64,000 nucleotides of DNA from Actinobacteria bacterium OV320 (GTDB lineage: Bacteria; Actinomycetota; Actinomycetes; Streptomycetales; Streptomycetaceae). Under the pieces are notes generated by a model. It had not been told where the DNA came from. It did no database searches and was given only the letters and a program-made list of their open reading frames with translations. The first letter of the stretch is position 1. Each line of letters starts with the position of its first letter. Both the position numbers and the translations under genes were made by a program. The stretch spans positions 744,001 to 808,000 of the forward strand of contig LJCX01000026.1 in assembly GCA_001298545.1 (NCBI GenBank). Direction: 5' to 3'. Below, piece after piece: positions 26,686 to 35,625 of the stretch.

Positions 26686-27435
26686 TTAGACGGCGCGTTC
26701 GCGGGCCTGCTGGGCCGCCGCCTTCACTGACCCCTGGTGCAGCGGACCGTGGCCGGGCAGCAGCAGGTCGGCCGGGAGTCCTTCGATCACGCCCAGGGAC
26801 TCCACCGCGCGGGCGCGCTCGTGGTGGAACATGTCCGGCAGCAGCTGCGGTCCCGCCAGCCGGGAGGTCGGATGGCCGCTGACCAGGGCGTCGCCGGAGA
26901 CGACCACGCCCGCCTCCGGGAGGTGGAAGACGGCGTGGCCGCCGGTGTGGCCGGGGGTGTGCACCGGGACCGGCCGGCCGGGCAGGTCGAGCGGGCCGCC
27001 GGCGCCGGGAAACGCCTCGGGCGCGCTGACCGGGTGCTGCTCGGTGCCGCCGGAGCGCAGCGCGTGCACCATCCAGGGCAGGACGCCGGGCCGCCAGGCG
27101 TTCCTCAGCACCTCGCCCACGCTCACCTGCTGGAGGAACTCCCTTCGGGCGTGCGGCACTTCGGCCTCGTGCAGATACACCGGGGTGCCGTACGCGGAGC
27201 GCAGGTGCTCGGCGGAGCCCAGGTGGTCGTTGTGGGCGTGGGTGATCAGCACGGCCGTGACCGCCTCCGGTGAACTGCCCACGGAGGCGAGGGAGTCCAG
27301 GACCAGCTGCCGGTCTCCCGGGTAGCCGGTGTCGATCAGGGTGACGGCGTCCCCTTCGGTGAGGATCACCCAGTTGGTGTTGCTGCCGTGCACCAGGTAG
27401 GTGCCGTCCGCCACTTGCCGTACGTCTGCCCGCAT
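26686..27435 (-). CDS. MBL-fold metallo-hydrolase
   Basis: 249 residues from ATG 27435. The zinc motif HxHxDH is present (THAHNDHLG, about 70-75), then TPGHTGGHAVFH, VSGDAL and LLPGHGPL, which complete the di-metal site. It probably hydrolyses a thioester, lactone or phosphoester; the exact substrate is unknown. The longer reading from 27489 lacks family similarity in its first 18 residues. Likely co-transcribed with the DUF4032 gene downstream. Confidence 0.85.
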   Translation of the reverse strand: MRADVRQVADGTYLVHGSNTNWVILTEGDAVTLIDTGYPGDRQLVLDSLASVGSSPEAVTAVLITHAHNDHLGSAEHLRSAYGTPVYLHEAEVPHARREFLQQVSVGEVLRNAWRPGVLPWMVHALRSGGTEQHPVSAPEAFPGAGGPLDLPGRPVPVHTPGHTGGHAVFHLPEAGVVVSGDALVSGHPTSRLAGPQLLPDMFHHERARAVESLGVIEGLPADLLLPGHGPLHQGSVKAAAQQARERAV

Positions 27436-27538
27436 GGCCGTCCCGTGTCCTGGAGATCCGTCGTCGACGGGGACAGCAAAGCAGATCACCGGACGGATGC
27501 GGATGGTGGGGTTCCCCGCATGCCGAACAGGAATCTCG

Positions 27539-28690
27539 TCACCCTCGCCGGCGCACCCCGTACTCGTACACCAGCAGGATCACCGTCAGCGAAGCGGTCA
27601 CGATCGCCGCGTACTTGACGGCGATCGGCGCGGGCCAGCCGACCACGCCGTAGGCGAAGGCGACGACCACCGGCTGGTGGAGCACGTACAACGGCAGCGC
27701 CGCGACCGCGAGATACCCCAGGACCCGGCCGGGCGGCCGGCGGTGCGGCCGGGGCCGGTCCAGCAGTCCCAGGATCGCGAGCACCCAGGCCCAGCCCGCC
27801 GCGCCGAACAGCGCCCGGGTGACCAGCGCGAGCGGGGTCCGGTCGGTGAACGGGTCGTCCGCGCCCATGAACCCGGGGGCGGTCGCCGCGAACAGCGCGA
27901 GTCCGAGCAGGCCGGCCGGCACGGCCACGCGTCGTGTCGCGGCCCGGATCCGGTCGTCGCCGGACAGCGCGTAGCCGTGGACGAAGAACACCAGGTACGC
28001 CCAGCGGTTCCAGCCGGCGTAGCTCTCCTCCATGCCCAGCAGGGAGTCGATCGCGGCGAGCGGGAGGGCGGGCAGGAGCAGCAGGCCCGGTCGGCGCGTC
28101 ACCGCGTCGCCGATCCGCGGCGCACCGCGGGCCAGTGGGCCCCCGACCGGGGCGAGGAGCAGGCAGAAGGCGAGCAGGAGGACCACGAACCACAGGTGGC
28201 CGGTCTCGAAGTGCTCCCCGCGCAGGACGAAGGGGAAGTCGCCGAGGTCGGGGCGGACATCGAAGAAATGCAGCCAGAACCGTCCGTACGGCTCGTCGTA
28301 GCCGGGGTCGGCGGCGCGCAGCCGCAGCCACTGCGGGACGGGGACGATGGTGAGCGTCGCGAGGACCAGCGGGACACCGAGGCGCAGCAGGCGTTCGCGG
28401 GCGAATCCGCCGGGGCCGCGCCGGCCGGTCGAGTAGTGGGCACCGAGACCGGCCACGAGGAAGAGCATCGGCATCGCCCACACCACCCCGAGCCCCGCGA
28501 CGACGGTGACGACCTCGGTCGTGTCGCGGTTCTTGACGTAGAAGTCGTCGTCGGGGGAGAAGACCAGGGCGGCGTGGAAGAAGACCAGGCCGACGACCAC
28601 GAGGGCGCGCAGGACGTCCAGTTCCGTCCGCCGGGGCCGCGCGCTCGCCGGTGCCCCGGCGGTGGACGCGGGCTCCGGCGGGTCGGTCAT
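27539..28690 (-). CDS. Membrane acyltransferase, acyltransferase-3 family
   Basis: 383 residues with about ten membrane helices. The N-terminal signature RTELDVLRALVVVGLVFFHA holds the family's conserved Arg and catalytic His, and SLLGMEESYAGWNRWAYLVFF fits the middle helices. Members O-acylate sugars, peptides or lipids at the membrane. The substrate is not evident; no sugar or peptidoglycan genes adjoin it. The cytoplasmic N-terminal tail is Pro/Ala-rich. Confidence 0.84.
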   Translation of the reverse strand: MTDPPEPASTAGAPASARPRRTELDVLRALVVVGLVFFHAALVFSPDDDFYVKNRDTTEVVTVVAGLGVVWAMPMLFLVAGLGAHYSTGRRGPGGFARERLLRLGVPLVLATLTIVPVPQWLRLRAADPGYDEPYGRFWLHFFDVRPDLGDFPFVLRGEHFETGHLWFVVLLLAFCLLLAPVGGPLARGAPRIGDAVTRRPGLLLLPALPLAAIDSLLGMEESYAGWNRWAYLVFFVHGYALSGDDRIRAATRRVAVPAGLLGLALFAATAPGFMGADDPFTDRTPLALVTRALFGAAGWAWVLAILGLLDRPRPHRRPPGRVLGYLAVAALPLYVLHQPVVVAFAYGVVGWPAPIAVKYAAIVTASLTVILLVYEYGVRRRG

Positions 28691-28745
28691 GCGGTCAAAC
28701 TACGGACCCCTGAGGGGTGGGGACACCGGTACCGTCCGCTCCGTT

Positions 28746-29375
28746 TCAGCGCACCCCGCGCGGGCGGAACTGGACGCTGATGCGCGGCCCGGCGGCGCGG
28801 GTGGACTTCGGTACGCAGTGCTCCCAGGTCCGCTGGCAGGAGCCGCCCATCACGATCAGGTCGCCGTGTCCCAGCGGGCGCCGTACCGTCTCGCCGCCGC
28901 GCGCCGGGCGCAGCAGCAGGTCGCGCGGGGAGCCCACGGAGAGGATCGCGACCATGGTGTCCTCACGGGAGCCGCGGCCGATCCGGTCGCCGTGCCAGGC
29001 GACGCTGTCCCGGCCGTCGCGGTAGTGGCACAGGCCGGCGGTGACGAAGGGCTCGCCCAGCTCCTCGGCGTAGTGCGCGGACAGCGCCCGACGTGCCTGG
29101 GCCAGCACCGGGTGGGGCAGTTCCTCACCGGCTCCGTAGAAGGCCAGCAGGCGCGGGACGTCGATGACGTTGTCGTACATCTTCCGGCGCTCGGCACGCC
29201 AGGGAACCCCGGTCGCCAGCTCTTCGAACAGGGTGTCCGATCCGGTCAGCCAGCCCGGCAGCACGTCGATCCAGGCGCCCGCCCCGAGCGTGGTCCGGCG
29301 GATCCCGTCGAGGGGGCCGAGACGCAGTTCGTCGGTCTGGTCGAAGAGGGAGCCCTGGAGGTGGTGCGCGGTCAT
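28746..29375 (-). CDS. alkB: AlkB-type 2-oxoglutarate/Fe(II) dioxygenase
   Basis: 209 residues from ATG 29375. The iron ligands are HxD in AWHGDRIG and the distal His in RTWEHCVPK. The 2-oxoglutarate arginine pair lies in RISVQFRPR. Length and motifs match AlkB proteins that remove methyl groups from 1-methyladenine and 3-methylcytosine in DNA or RNA. The start codon lies 141 bases from the TetR start, and the region between them carries the palindromic operators, so TetR could affect both genes. Confidence 0.85.
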   Translation of the reverse strand: MTAHHLQGSLFDQTDELRLGPLDGIRRTTLGAGAWIDVLPGWLTGSDTLFEELATGVPWRAERRKMYDNVIDVPRLLAFYGAGEELPHPVLAQARRALSAHYAEELGEPFVTAGLCHYRDGRDSVAWHGDRIGRGSREDTMVAILSVGSPRDLLLRPARGGETVRRPLGHGDLIVMGGSCQRTWEHCVPKSTRAAGPRISVQFRPRGVR

Positions 29376-29466
29376 GGTCCCAGCGTACGCCTTAATCGAA
29401 AATATGTTCCCTTCGGTTGCGCCGCGCCGGAGGTGGAGGTGATGCGGCTTGCTTCGCAAGGTCTTT

Positions 29467-29500
29467 CGATACATCGATGTATCGGATACATTCCCGTATC
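29467..29500. promoter_or_regulatory. Palindromic operators upstream of the TetR gene
   Basis: A perfect 18-bp palindrome, CGATACATCGATGTATCG (29467-29484), is followed immediately by a related dyad GATAC-N6-GTATC (29485-29500). The shared half-site is GATAC/GTATC. They lie 16 bases before the TetR ATG and probably overlap its promoter (TACAT-like hexamers). Expected to be the repressor's own operator, also able to affect the divergent alkB gene. Confidence 0.8.
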
Positions 29501-29515
29501 GAACGGAGGGCCGAG

Positions 29516-30169
29516 ATGGCGGCGGAGCGGGTCGAACAGGCCGAGCAGACCGGGCGGACGACCGGGCGCGTCACCAGGCGCCGGGTCCGGACGCGGGCCA
29601 GGCTGCTCGACGCGGCCTTCGAGGTGTTCGCGGCCAAGGGCTTCGGGCGGGTCTCCATCGAGGAGGTCTGCGAGGCCGCCGGCTACAGCAGGGGCGCCTT
29701 CTACTCCAACTTCGACAGCCTGGACGAGCTGTTCTTCGCCCTCTACCGGCAACGGGCCGACCTGATCGCCGAGCAGGTGTCCTGGGCCCTCGCCCTCGAC
29801 GGACCCGACCTCGACGTGCCCGCCGCCGTCGACCGCGTCACCGAGGTGCTCCTGCTCGACCTGGACTGGCTCCTGGTCAAGACGGACTTCCTGGTGCACG
29901 CCGCGCGCGCCCCGGACGTCGCGCAGACCCTGCTGGAACACCGGGCGCGGCTGCGGCGGGCGATCGCCGACCGGCTCGCCCGGGCCCGGGGCCTCGCCGA
30001 ACCGCCGGCCGTGCTCGGGGACGTCGACAGCGCGGCGCACGCCGTGGTCGCGGCCTACGACGGGGTCACCGCCCAACTGCTGCTGGACAAGGACGTCGAG
30101 GGTGCTCGTGTCTGGCTGAAGCAACTGCTCACCGCGCTGTTGACCGACGGCAGCGGCACCCCGGAATGA
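29516..30169 (+). CDS. TetR family transcriptional regulator
   Basis: 217 residues from ATG 29516 (GGAGGG upstream). The N-terminal HTH (about 25-70) includes TRARLLDAAFEVFAAKGFG and EVCEAAGYSRGAFYSNFDSLDELF, a classic TetR signature. The C-terminal domain is helical and probably binds a small ligand. It is followed 28 bases later by the KsdD-like dehydrogenase, so it likely controls that enzyme and itself through the palindromes just upstream. The substrate of the dehydrogenase or a related steroid-like compound is a reasonable inducer; that is inference. Confidence 0.87.
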   Translation: MAAERVEQAEQTGRTTGRVTRRRVRTRARLLDAAFEVFAAKGFGRVSIEEVCEAAGYSRGAFYSNFDSLDELFFALYRQRADLIAEQVSWALALDGPDLDVPAAVDRVTEVLLLDLDWLLVKTDFLVHAARAPDVAQTLLEHRARLRRAIADRLARARGLAEPPAVLGDVDSAAHAVVAAYDGVTAQLLLDKDVEGARVWLKQLLTALLTDGSGTPE

Positions 30170-30197
30170 CATCCTCAGGAGAAAGGCAGCGGACGCC

Positions 30198-31871
30198 ATG
30201 GACGCGGACGTCATCGTCGTCGGAGCGGGCCTCGCGGGCCTGGTCGCGGCGCACGAACTCACCAGCAGGGGCCGGCGGGTCGCCCTGGTCGACCAGGAGA
30301 ACGCCGCCAACCTCGGCGGCCAGGCGTTCTGGTCCTTCGGCGGGCTCTTCCTCGTCGACTCCCCGGAGCAGCGCCGCCTCGGCATCAAGGACTCCTTCGA
30401 CCTCGCCTGGAACGACTGGCAGGGCAGCGCGCAGTTCGACCGCGCCGATGACGAGGACTCCTGGGCGGTGCGCTGGGCGCGGGCCTACGTCGAGTTCGCG
30501 GCGGGGGAGAAGCGGTCCTGGCTCGCCGGGCACGGGATCTCCTTCGTGCCGACCGTCGGCTGGGCGGAACGCGGCGATCTGCGCGCCGACGGACACGGCA
30601 ACTCCGTGCCCCGCTTCCATGTCGCCTGGGGCACCGGCACGGGCGTCGTCGAGCCGTTCGTCAAGTACGCCAAGCAGGCGGCGAAGGACGGGCTGCTGAC
30701 CTTCCACCACCGGCACCAGGTGGACGAGCTGGTCCTTGACGACGGCGCCGCCCGCGGGGTGCGCGGCACGGTCCTCGCCCCCGACGACAGCGCGCGCGGC
30801 GTCGCCTCCAACCGCGACCGCATCGGCGACTTCGAGCTGACCGCCCAGGCCGTGGTCGTCACCAGCGGCGGCATCGGCGCCAACCACGAGATCGTGCGGC
30901 GCTACTGGCCCGAGCGGCTGGGCACGCCGCCCGCCGAGATGGTCACCGGTGTCCCCGCCTACGTCGACGGCCGGATGCTCGACATCAGTGCCGGGGCCGG
31001 TGTCCGGCTGGTCAACCGCGACCGCATGTGGCACTACACCGAGGGCATCCAGAACTGGGACCCGATCTGGCCCGGCCACGGCATCCGCATCCTGCCCGGC
31101 CCGTCCTCCCTGTGGTTCGACGCCCTCGGCCGCCGCCTGCCCGACCCGTGCCTGCCGGGCTACGACACGCTCAACACGCTCAAGCACCTGCGGACGACCG
31201 AGGACATCGCCGGGCACGACCACTCCTGGTTCATCCTCACCCGCAAGATCGTCGAGAAGGAGTTCGCGCTCTCGGGCTCCGAGCAGAACCCCGACATCAC
31301 CGCCAAGGACCGCAAGGCCGTCCTGCGCGACCGCCTGCTCGGCAAGGGCGCCCCCGCGCCGGTGCAGGCGTTCCTCGACCGCGGCGCGGACTTCGTCATC
31401 GCCGACACCCTCGACAAGCTCGTCGAGAAGATGAACGGGCTGACGGAGAAGGCGCTGCTCGACGTGGACACCCTGCGCCGCCAGATCCAGGCCCGCGACC
31501 TCCAGATGGCCAACCCTTACGCCAAGGACTCCCAGGTCCAGGGCATCCGCAACGCGCGCCGCTACATCGGCGACCGGCTCGGCCGGGTCGCCGGCCCGCA
31601 CCGCGTCCTGGATCCCGAGGCCGGCCCGCTCATCGCCGTCAAGCTGCACGTCCTCACCCGCAAGACCCTCGGCGGCATCCAGACCGACCTCGACTCGCGC
31701 GCCCTGGGCACCGACGGACAGCCGGTCGAGGGCCTGTACGCGGCGGGCGAGGTGGCCGGCTTCGGCGGTGGTGGTGTGCACGGCTACAACGCCCTCGAAG
31801 GCACCTTCCTCGGCGGCTGCCTCTTCTCCGGACGGGCCGCAGGCCGGGCCGCGGCCCGGCAGACGGGCTGA
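30198..31871 (+). CDS. FAD-binding dehydrogenase, 3-ketosteroid-1-dehydrogenase-like
   Basis: 557 residues. The N-terminal FAD motif is VVGAGLAGLVAAHELTSRG with a Glu/Asp strand end, and AANLGGQAFWSFGGLF contacts the flavin. The C-terminal GLYAAGEVAGFGGGGVHGYNALEGTFLGGCLFSGR closes the site. It belongs with the KsdD/fumarate-reductase flavoprotein superfamily (PRK12834-like), which dehydrogenates C-C bonds. No signal peptide. The preceding TetR gene ends 28 bases upstream. A true steroid substrate is possible but not shown; the KsdD catalytic tyrosines were not confirmed by alignment. Confidence 0.82.
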   Translation: MDADVIVVGAGLAGLVAAHELTSRGRRVALVDQENAANLGGQAFWSFGGLFLVDSPEQRRLGIKDSFDLAWNDWQGSAQFDRADDEDSWAVRWARAYVEFAAGEKRSWLAGHGISFVPTVGWAERGDLRADGHGNSVPRFHVAWGTGTGVVEPFVKYAKQAAKDGLLTFHHRHQVDELVLDDGAARGVRGTVLAPDDSARGVASNRDRIGDFELTAQAVVVTSGGIGANHEIVRRYWPERLGTPPAEMVTGVPAYVDGRMLDISAGAGVRLVNRDRMWHYTEGIQNWDPIWPGHGIRILPGPSSLWFDALGRRLPDPCLPGYDTLNTLKHLRTTEDIAGHDHSWFILTRKIVEKEFALSGSEQNPDITAKDRKAVLRDRLLGKGAPAPVQAFLDRGADFVIADTLDKLVEKMNGLTEKALLDVDTLRRQIQARDLQMANPYAKDSQVQGIRNARRYIGDRLGRVAGPHRVLDPEAGPLIAVKLHVLTRKTLGGIQTDLDSRALGTDGQPVEGLYAAGEVAGFGGGGVHGYNALEGTFLGGCLFSGRAAGRAAARQTG

Positions 31872-31948
31872 GGGAGGGCCTGACGGGGACGGCCAGGAAG
31901 ACGGGCGGCCGGGCTCACGGCGGGCAGGCGGCGGGCAGGCGGACGGGT

Positions 31949-31976
31949 GGACGGGCCGGCGGCGGGCCGCCCGTCC
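31949..31976. terminator. Hairpin between convergent genes
   Basis: GGACGGGC (31949-31956) pairs with GCCCGTCC (31969-31976) around a GC-rich 12-base loop that can extend the stem. It lies between the convergent FAD dehydrogenase and DUF488 genes and could terminate both. There is no U-tract, as is common in Streptomyces. Confidence 0.5.
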
Positions 31977-31983
31977 CGGACCG

Positions 31984-32343
31984 TCAGTGCCGGTCCGCCT
32001 CCAACAGGCGGACCAGCACCGCCGTATGGCTCTGCTCCGGGGACTTCGCGGACGTCAGCAGCGTCACCGGCCCCTCGCGGACCGACGCCCGCAACCGGTC
32101 CAGCAGCCGGGCCGCCTCGGGGTCGGTCAGCTCCGCCTCGTAGCGGCGCGCGAACTCCTCGTACGACCCCTCGCCCGCGTGGTACCAGCGGCGCAGCTCG
32201 GTGGACGGGGTGAGGCCCTTCGGCCACTCGTCCACGCGGGCCGCGTCCTTCGACACCCCGCGCGGCCACAGCCGGTCGACCAGGACCCGCAGCCCGTCGT
32301 CGGGCTCGGGCGGGTCGTAGACACGACGCACGCGGACACTCAT
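31984..32343 (-). CDS. DUF488 family protein
   Basis: 119 residues. The family pattern is clear: VRRVYDPPEPDDGLRVLVDRLWPRGVSK, then DEWPKGLTPSTELRRWYH and TLLTSAKSPEQSHTAVL. DUF488 proteins are small, soluble and of unknown function. Monocistronic here, convergent with the KsdD-like gene. Confidence 0.88.
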   Translation of the reverse strand: MSVRVRRVYDPPEPDDGLRVLVDRLWPRGVSKDAARVDEWPKGLTPSTELRRWYHAGEGSYEEFARRYEAELTDPEAARLLDRLRASVREGPVTLLTSAKSPEQSHTAVLVRLLEADRH

Positions 32344-32504
32344 GGGCGGGCCGTCCGTCCGTCATCGGGTGGGCAGGTCCTGCCGAGCGTAGGCCCCGCA
32401 CGCCCGCCGACACCGCTCGGCTTGACCTGAATGAGGGGGAAGCCCGGGGCGCCCAGTCCCTAGTCTGAGGACGTTTGATCACACGCCACCCCCCAGGAGC
32501 GCAC

Positions 32505-33923
32505 GTGACACACCCTCGCAGACGCGCCACCACCCTCCTGCGCCGCGAAACCGTCGCCGTCACCGTCCCCGTCGCCCTGGCGGCGCTGCTCGCGGTGGCC
32601 GGACCCGCCACCGCGGCCGGACCGGCGGGCACCGCAGGCGTCGGCGACCCCTACTTCCCGCTCGCCGGCAACGGCGGCTACCACGTGAGCCACTACGACC
32701 TGACCCTCCGCTACGACCCGGGCAGCCGGCACCTCGACGGCACGGCGGTTCTTACCGCCCGCGCCACCCGGCGGCTGACCCGCTTCGACCTCGACTTCCA
32801 GGGGCTGAAGGTCACCGGCCTCACCGTCGACCACGTCAAGGCCGCTCACCGGCGCGACGGCCAGGAACTCGTCGTCACCCCGCGGCGCGCCCTGCGCGAG
32901 GGCGAGCGGTTCCAGGTCACCGTCACCTACAACGGCACCCCCGGCCCGGTCACCGACCCCGACGGCTCCCTCGACGGCTGGATCCCCACCGACGACGGGG
33001 CCTTCGTCGCCGGCGAACCGCAGGGCGCCATGACCTGGTTCCCGGCCAACAACCATCCCCTCGACAAGTCCTCCTACGACTTCACGATCACCGTCCCCGA
33101 GGACCGCGCCGCCGTCGCCAACGGCGTCCTCCTCGGCCGGCGCACCACCCACGGCAGGACCACCTTCCGCTGGCGCCAGACCGAACCCATGGCCGCCTAC
33201 CTCGCCACCGCCACCGTGGGAAAGTTCCAGGTCAAGCAGTACACGACCCGCGACGGCCTCAAGGTCTACGACGCCGTCGACCCGCGCGAGGCCGCGGCCG
33301 CCGCGCCCGTGGTCGAGCAGCTGCCCTCCGTACTGGAGTGGGAGAGCGGGCTGTTCGGGCCCTACCCGTTCCGCGCCGCCGGCTCCATCGTCGACCACGC
33401 CCCGGACGTCGGCTACGCCCTGGAGACCCAGTCGCGGCCCGTCTACGACCGGGCCCCCGACCTGAGCACCCTCGTCCACGAGAGCGCCCACCAGTGGTTC
33501 GGCGACTCCGTCTCCCTCACCTCCTGGAAGGACATCTGGCTCAACGAGGGCTTCGCCACCTACACCGAGTGGCTCTACGCCGAGCAGCACGGCGGCAGCA
33601 CCGCCCAGAAGACCTTCGACGCCCTGTACGCCCGCCCCGCCACCGACGGCCTGTGGGCGTTCCCGCCCGGCGACCCCGGCAGCGGCGCGAACATCTTCGG
33701 CACCCCCGTCTACGCCCGCGGCGCCATGACCCTGCACGCCCTGCGCACCACCGTCGGAGACCGCGCCTTCTTCCGCGTCCTGCGCGCATGGGCCGCCGCG
33801 CACCGCTACGGCCACGGCACCACCGCCCAGTTCGAACGGCTCGCGGAACGGGAGTCCGGCCAGGACCTCGGCGCGCTGTTCCGGAGCTGGCTGTACGGCC
33901 GGGGCAAGCCCGCCAGGCCGTAG
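32505..33923 (+). CDS. Secreted M1-family zinc metallopeptidase
   Basis: 472 residues from GTG 32505 (AGGAGC 5 bases upstream). A signal peptide (LLRRETVAVTVPVALAALL, cut near TAAGP) indicates secretion. The gluzincin site is HESAHQW (HExxH) with the third ligand in WLNEGFATY. The usual GxMEN substrate motif is ALETQ (GYALETQSRP), a variant common in short actinobacterial M1 enzymes. The beta-sandwich N domain and the catalytic domain are present, but not the long C-terminal helical domain of PepN. It should act as an exported aminopeptidase. Confidence 0.88.
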   Translation: MTHPRRRATTLLRRETVAVTVPVALAALLAVAGPATAAGPAGTAGVGDPYFPLAGNGGYHVSHYDLTLRYDPGSRHLDGTAVLTARATRRLTRFDLDFQGLKVTGLTVDHVKAAHRRDGQELVVTPRRALREGERFQVTVTYNGTPGPVTDPDGSLDGWIPTDDGAFVAGEPQGAMTWFPANNHPLDKSSYDFTITVPEDRAAVANGVLLGRRTTHGRTTFRWRQTEPMAAYLATATVGKFQVKQYTTRDGLKVYDAVDPREAAAAAPVVEQLPSVLEWESGLFGPYPFRAAGSIVDHAPDVGYALETQSRPVYDRAPDLSTLVHESAHQWFGDSVSLTSWKDIWLNEGFATYTEWLYAEQHGGSTAQKTFDALYARPATDGLWAFPPGDPGSGANIFGTPVYARGAMTLHALRTTVGDRAFFRVLRAWAAAHRYGHGTTAQFERLAERESGQDLGALFRSWLYGRGKPARP

Positions 33924-33925
33924 GT

Positions 33926-34093
33926 CGTGTCCGCAAAGTCCCGCCTGGCTCGCGACGCCCGGCACGCGCGCTCGCCGCGTTGTCGGATCGCCCCCGTACA
34001 CCCGGTACGAGGGCGACCCTCCGCCTTGCGATCGCACGCACCGGACGCCGCGAGCCCTGCCCTCCGGGCAGACGGCGCTACTTTGCGGACACG
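33926..34093. mobile_element. MITE-like 168-bp element with 14-bp terminal inverted repeats
   Basis: CGTGTCCGCAAAGT (33926-33939) is the exact reverse complement of 34080-34093. The inner arms are also imperfectly complementary for about 30 further bases (GGCTCGCG...), so the whole unit can fold as a long hairpin. It sits 2 bases after the M1 peptidase stop and before the transpeptidase gene. It has no real coding capacity; a small open frame across it is incidental. Such units resemble non-autonomous miniature transposons. Confidence 0.72.
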
Positions 34094-34156
34094 GCCTGGG
34101 CCGAACAGGCCCCGGAACCTGACGAGTTCCAAACACCCGTCGGGGAAGGTCGAACG

Positions 34157-34909
34157 ATGATCACCCTTCGCCGCCGGGCCGCGCTGCTCGCCGCATCCCT
34201 CCTGCTCACCGGATGCGGCGGCGGCGCCGCGGCCACACCGGAGCACCGGCCCGCCACCACCGCCACCGACACACCGGCGACGTCCGGCACACCCGCCCCC
34301 GCGATCTCCGTCGAGGCGGCACCGCAGCGGATACCCGGCCTGGGGACGAAGACCTGGGCCGCCGTGCCGCAGGACGCCGCTCAGGTGGTCGTGGTGACCG
34401 GCCGGGGCCGCGACTCCCCGCTCTCCGCGGTCGTCCTGTACCGGCGGACCGCGGCGGGCTGGCAGGCGGGGAGGAACTGGCCGGCGCACAACGCGCTGCG
34501 CGGCTGGAGCGACCACCACCTGGGCGGCGACCTGCGCTCGCCCATCGGCGTCTACGGCCTCACCGACGCCGGCGGCCTGCTGCGCGACCCCGGCACCCGC
34601 CTCTCCTACGACCACGGCGTCGGCTTCACCTCGCCCGGCACCGGATTCGAGGGCGAACCGCTGCAGGGTTCCTTCGACTATGTGATCGCGATCGACTACA
34701 ACCGCGAGCCCGGCACCTCGCCCCTCGACTGGACCCGCCCCCTCGGCGCGAAACGCGGCGGCGGCATCTGGCTGCACGTCGACCACGGCGGCCCCACGCA
34801 CGGCTGCGTGAGCATCGCCGAGGAGCACATGAAGGAGCTGCTCCTCGTCCTGGACCCCGCCCTGCACCCCGTGGTCGTCATGGGCGACCATGCCTCTCTG
34901 GCCCGCTGA
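34157..34909 (+). CDS. L,D-transpeptidase-like lipoprotein (YkuD fold)
   Basis: 250 residues. A lipoprotein signal (RRRAALLAASLLLTGCGGG, lipobox LTGC with Cys about 19) anchors it to the membrane surface. A Thr/Pro/Ala-rich linker leads to a YkuD-like domain, with LRSPIGVYGLTDAG and the catalytic HVDHGGPTHGCVSI, in which His and Cys take the SHGC role. It probably crosslinks peptidoglycan 3-3 bonds or attaches proteins. It lies 17 bases before the OmpR-type regulator, so the two-component pair may be co-transcribed with it. Confidence 0.83.
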   Translation: MITLRRRAALLAASLLLTGCGGGAAATPEHRPATTATDTPATSGTPAPAISVEAAPQRIPGLGTKTWAAVPQDAAQVVVVTGRGRDSPLSAVVLYRRTAAGWQAGRNWPAHNALRGWSDHHLGGDLRSPIGVYGLTDAGGLLRDPGTRLSYDHGVGFTSPGTGFEGEPLQGSFDYVIAIDYNREPGTSPLDWTRPLGAKRGGGIWLHVDHGGPTHGCVSIAEEHMKELLLVLDPALHPVVVMGDHASLAR

Positions 34910-34926
34910 ACAAACGGAGTTGTCGC

Positions 34927-35625
34927 GTGTGCGCTCATGTACTGGTCGCCGAGGACGACGCGATGCAGGCCGAACTCATCCGCCGTTCGCTGCTCGCCGA
35001 GGGACACACCGCCACCGTCGTGCATGACGGCGCGGCCGCGCTGGACGCGGTGCGGCGCAACCGGCCCGACCTCGTCGTCCTCGACCTCATGCTGCCGGTC
35101 ATCGACGGTTTCGGGGTGTGCAGGGTGCTGCGCCGCGACGACGACATCCCGGTGCTGATGCTGACCGCCCGGGCCGGCGAGGACGACGTGCTGCTCGGCC
35201 TGGAACTGGGCGCCGACGACTACATGACCAAGCCCTACAGCCCGCGCGAGCTGATGGCCCGCATCCGTACCGTCCTGCGGCGCAGCGGGCGGGCCGGCGC
35301 CGACCGGCGGGACGATCCCGTCGTCCGGGCCGCGGGGCTCGCCGTCGATCCCCAGCGGCACGAGGTGCGCTGCGCCGGAGAGCCGGTGGAGTGCACACCG
35401 GCCGAGTTCCAGATACTGCTGGCCATGGCCGCCGAGCCTGAACGGGTCTTCTCCCGGGGTCAGTTGCTCCAGTGCACCCGCGGGTTCGACCGGGCCTCCA
35501 CCGAGCGGGCGATCGATGTGCACATCATGAACCTGCGCCGGAAGATCGAGGCCGACCCGCGCAGACCCGTGCGGCTGCTGACGGTGTTCGGCGTCGGCTA
35601 CAAGCTCAGCGGCGGCCACGCGTGA
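34927..35625 (+). CDS. OmpR-family response regulator
   Basis: 232 residues from GTG 34927 (GGAG 8 bases upstream). The REC domain has EDD near 9-11, phospho-acceptor Asp about 53 (VVLDLMLP) and TKPYSPREL. The C-terminal winged helix shows VECTPAEFQILLAMAAEPERVFSR and DVHIMNLRRKIE. The stop overlaps the kinase start (GTGA, 35622-35625), so the two are a cognate pair. The preceding L,D-transpeptidase suggests cell-envelope control. Confidence 0.92.
   Translation: MCAHVLVAEDDAMQAELIRRSLLAEGHTATVVHDGAAALDAVRRNRPDLVVLDLMLPVIDGFGVCRVLRRDDDIPVLMLTARAGEDDVLLGLELGADDYMTKPYSPRELMARIRTVLRRSGRAGADRRDDPVVRAAGLAVDPQRHEVRCAGEPVECTPAEFQILLAMAAEPERVFSRGQLLQCTRGFDRASTERAIDVHIMNLRRKIEADPRRPVRLLTVFGVGYKLSGGHA

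Noticed and set aside
4128..31871. A single steroid-catabolism cluster joining the cholesterol-oxidase-like and KsdD-like genes
   Set aside because: They are about 25 kb apart with unrelated genes between and separate control; no other steroid genes were seen.
33927..34160. Small plus-strand frame inside the MITE-like element
   Set aside because: It is explained by the inverted-repeat element and has no coding support or ribosome site.
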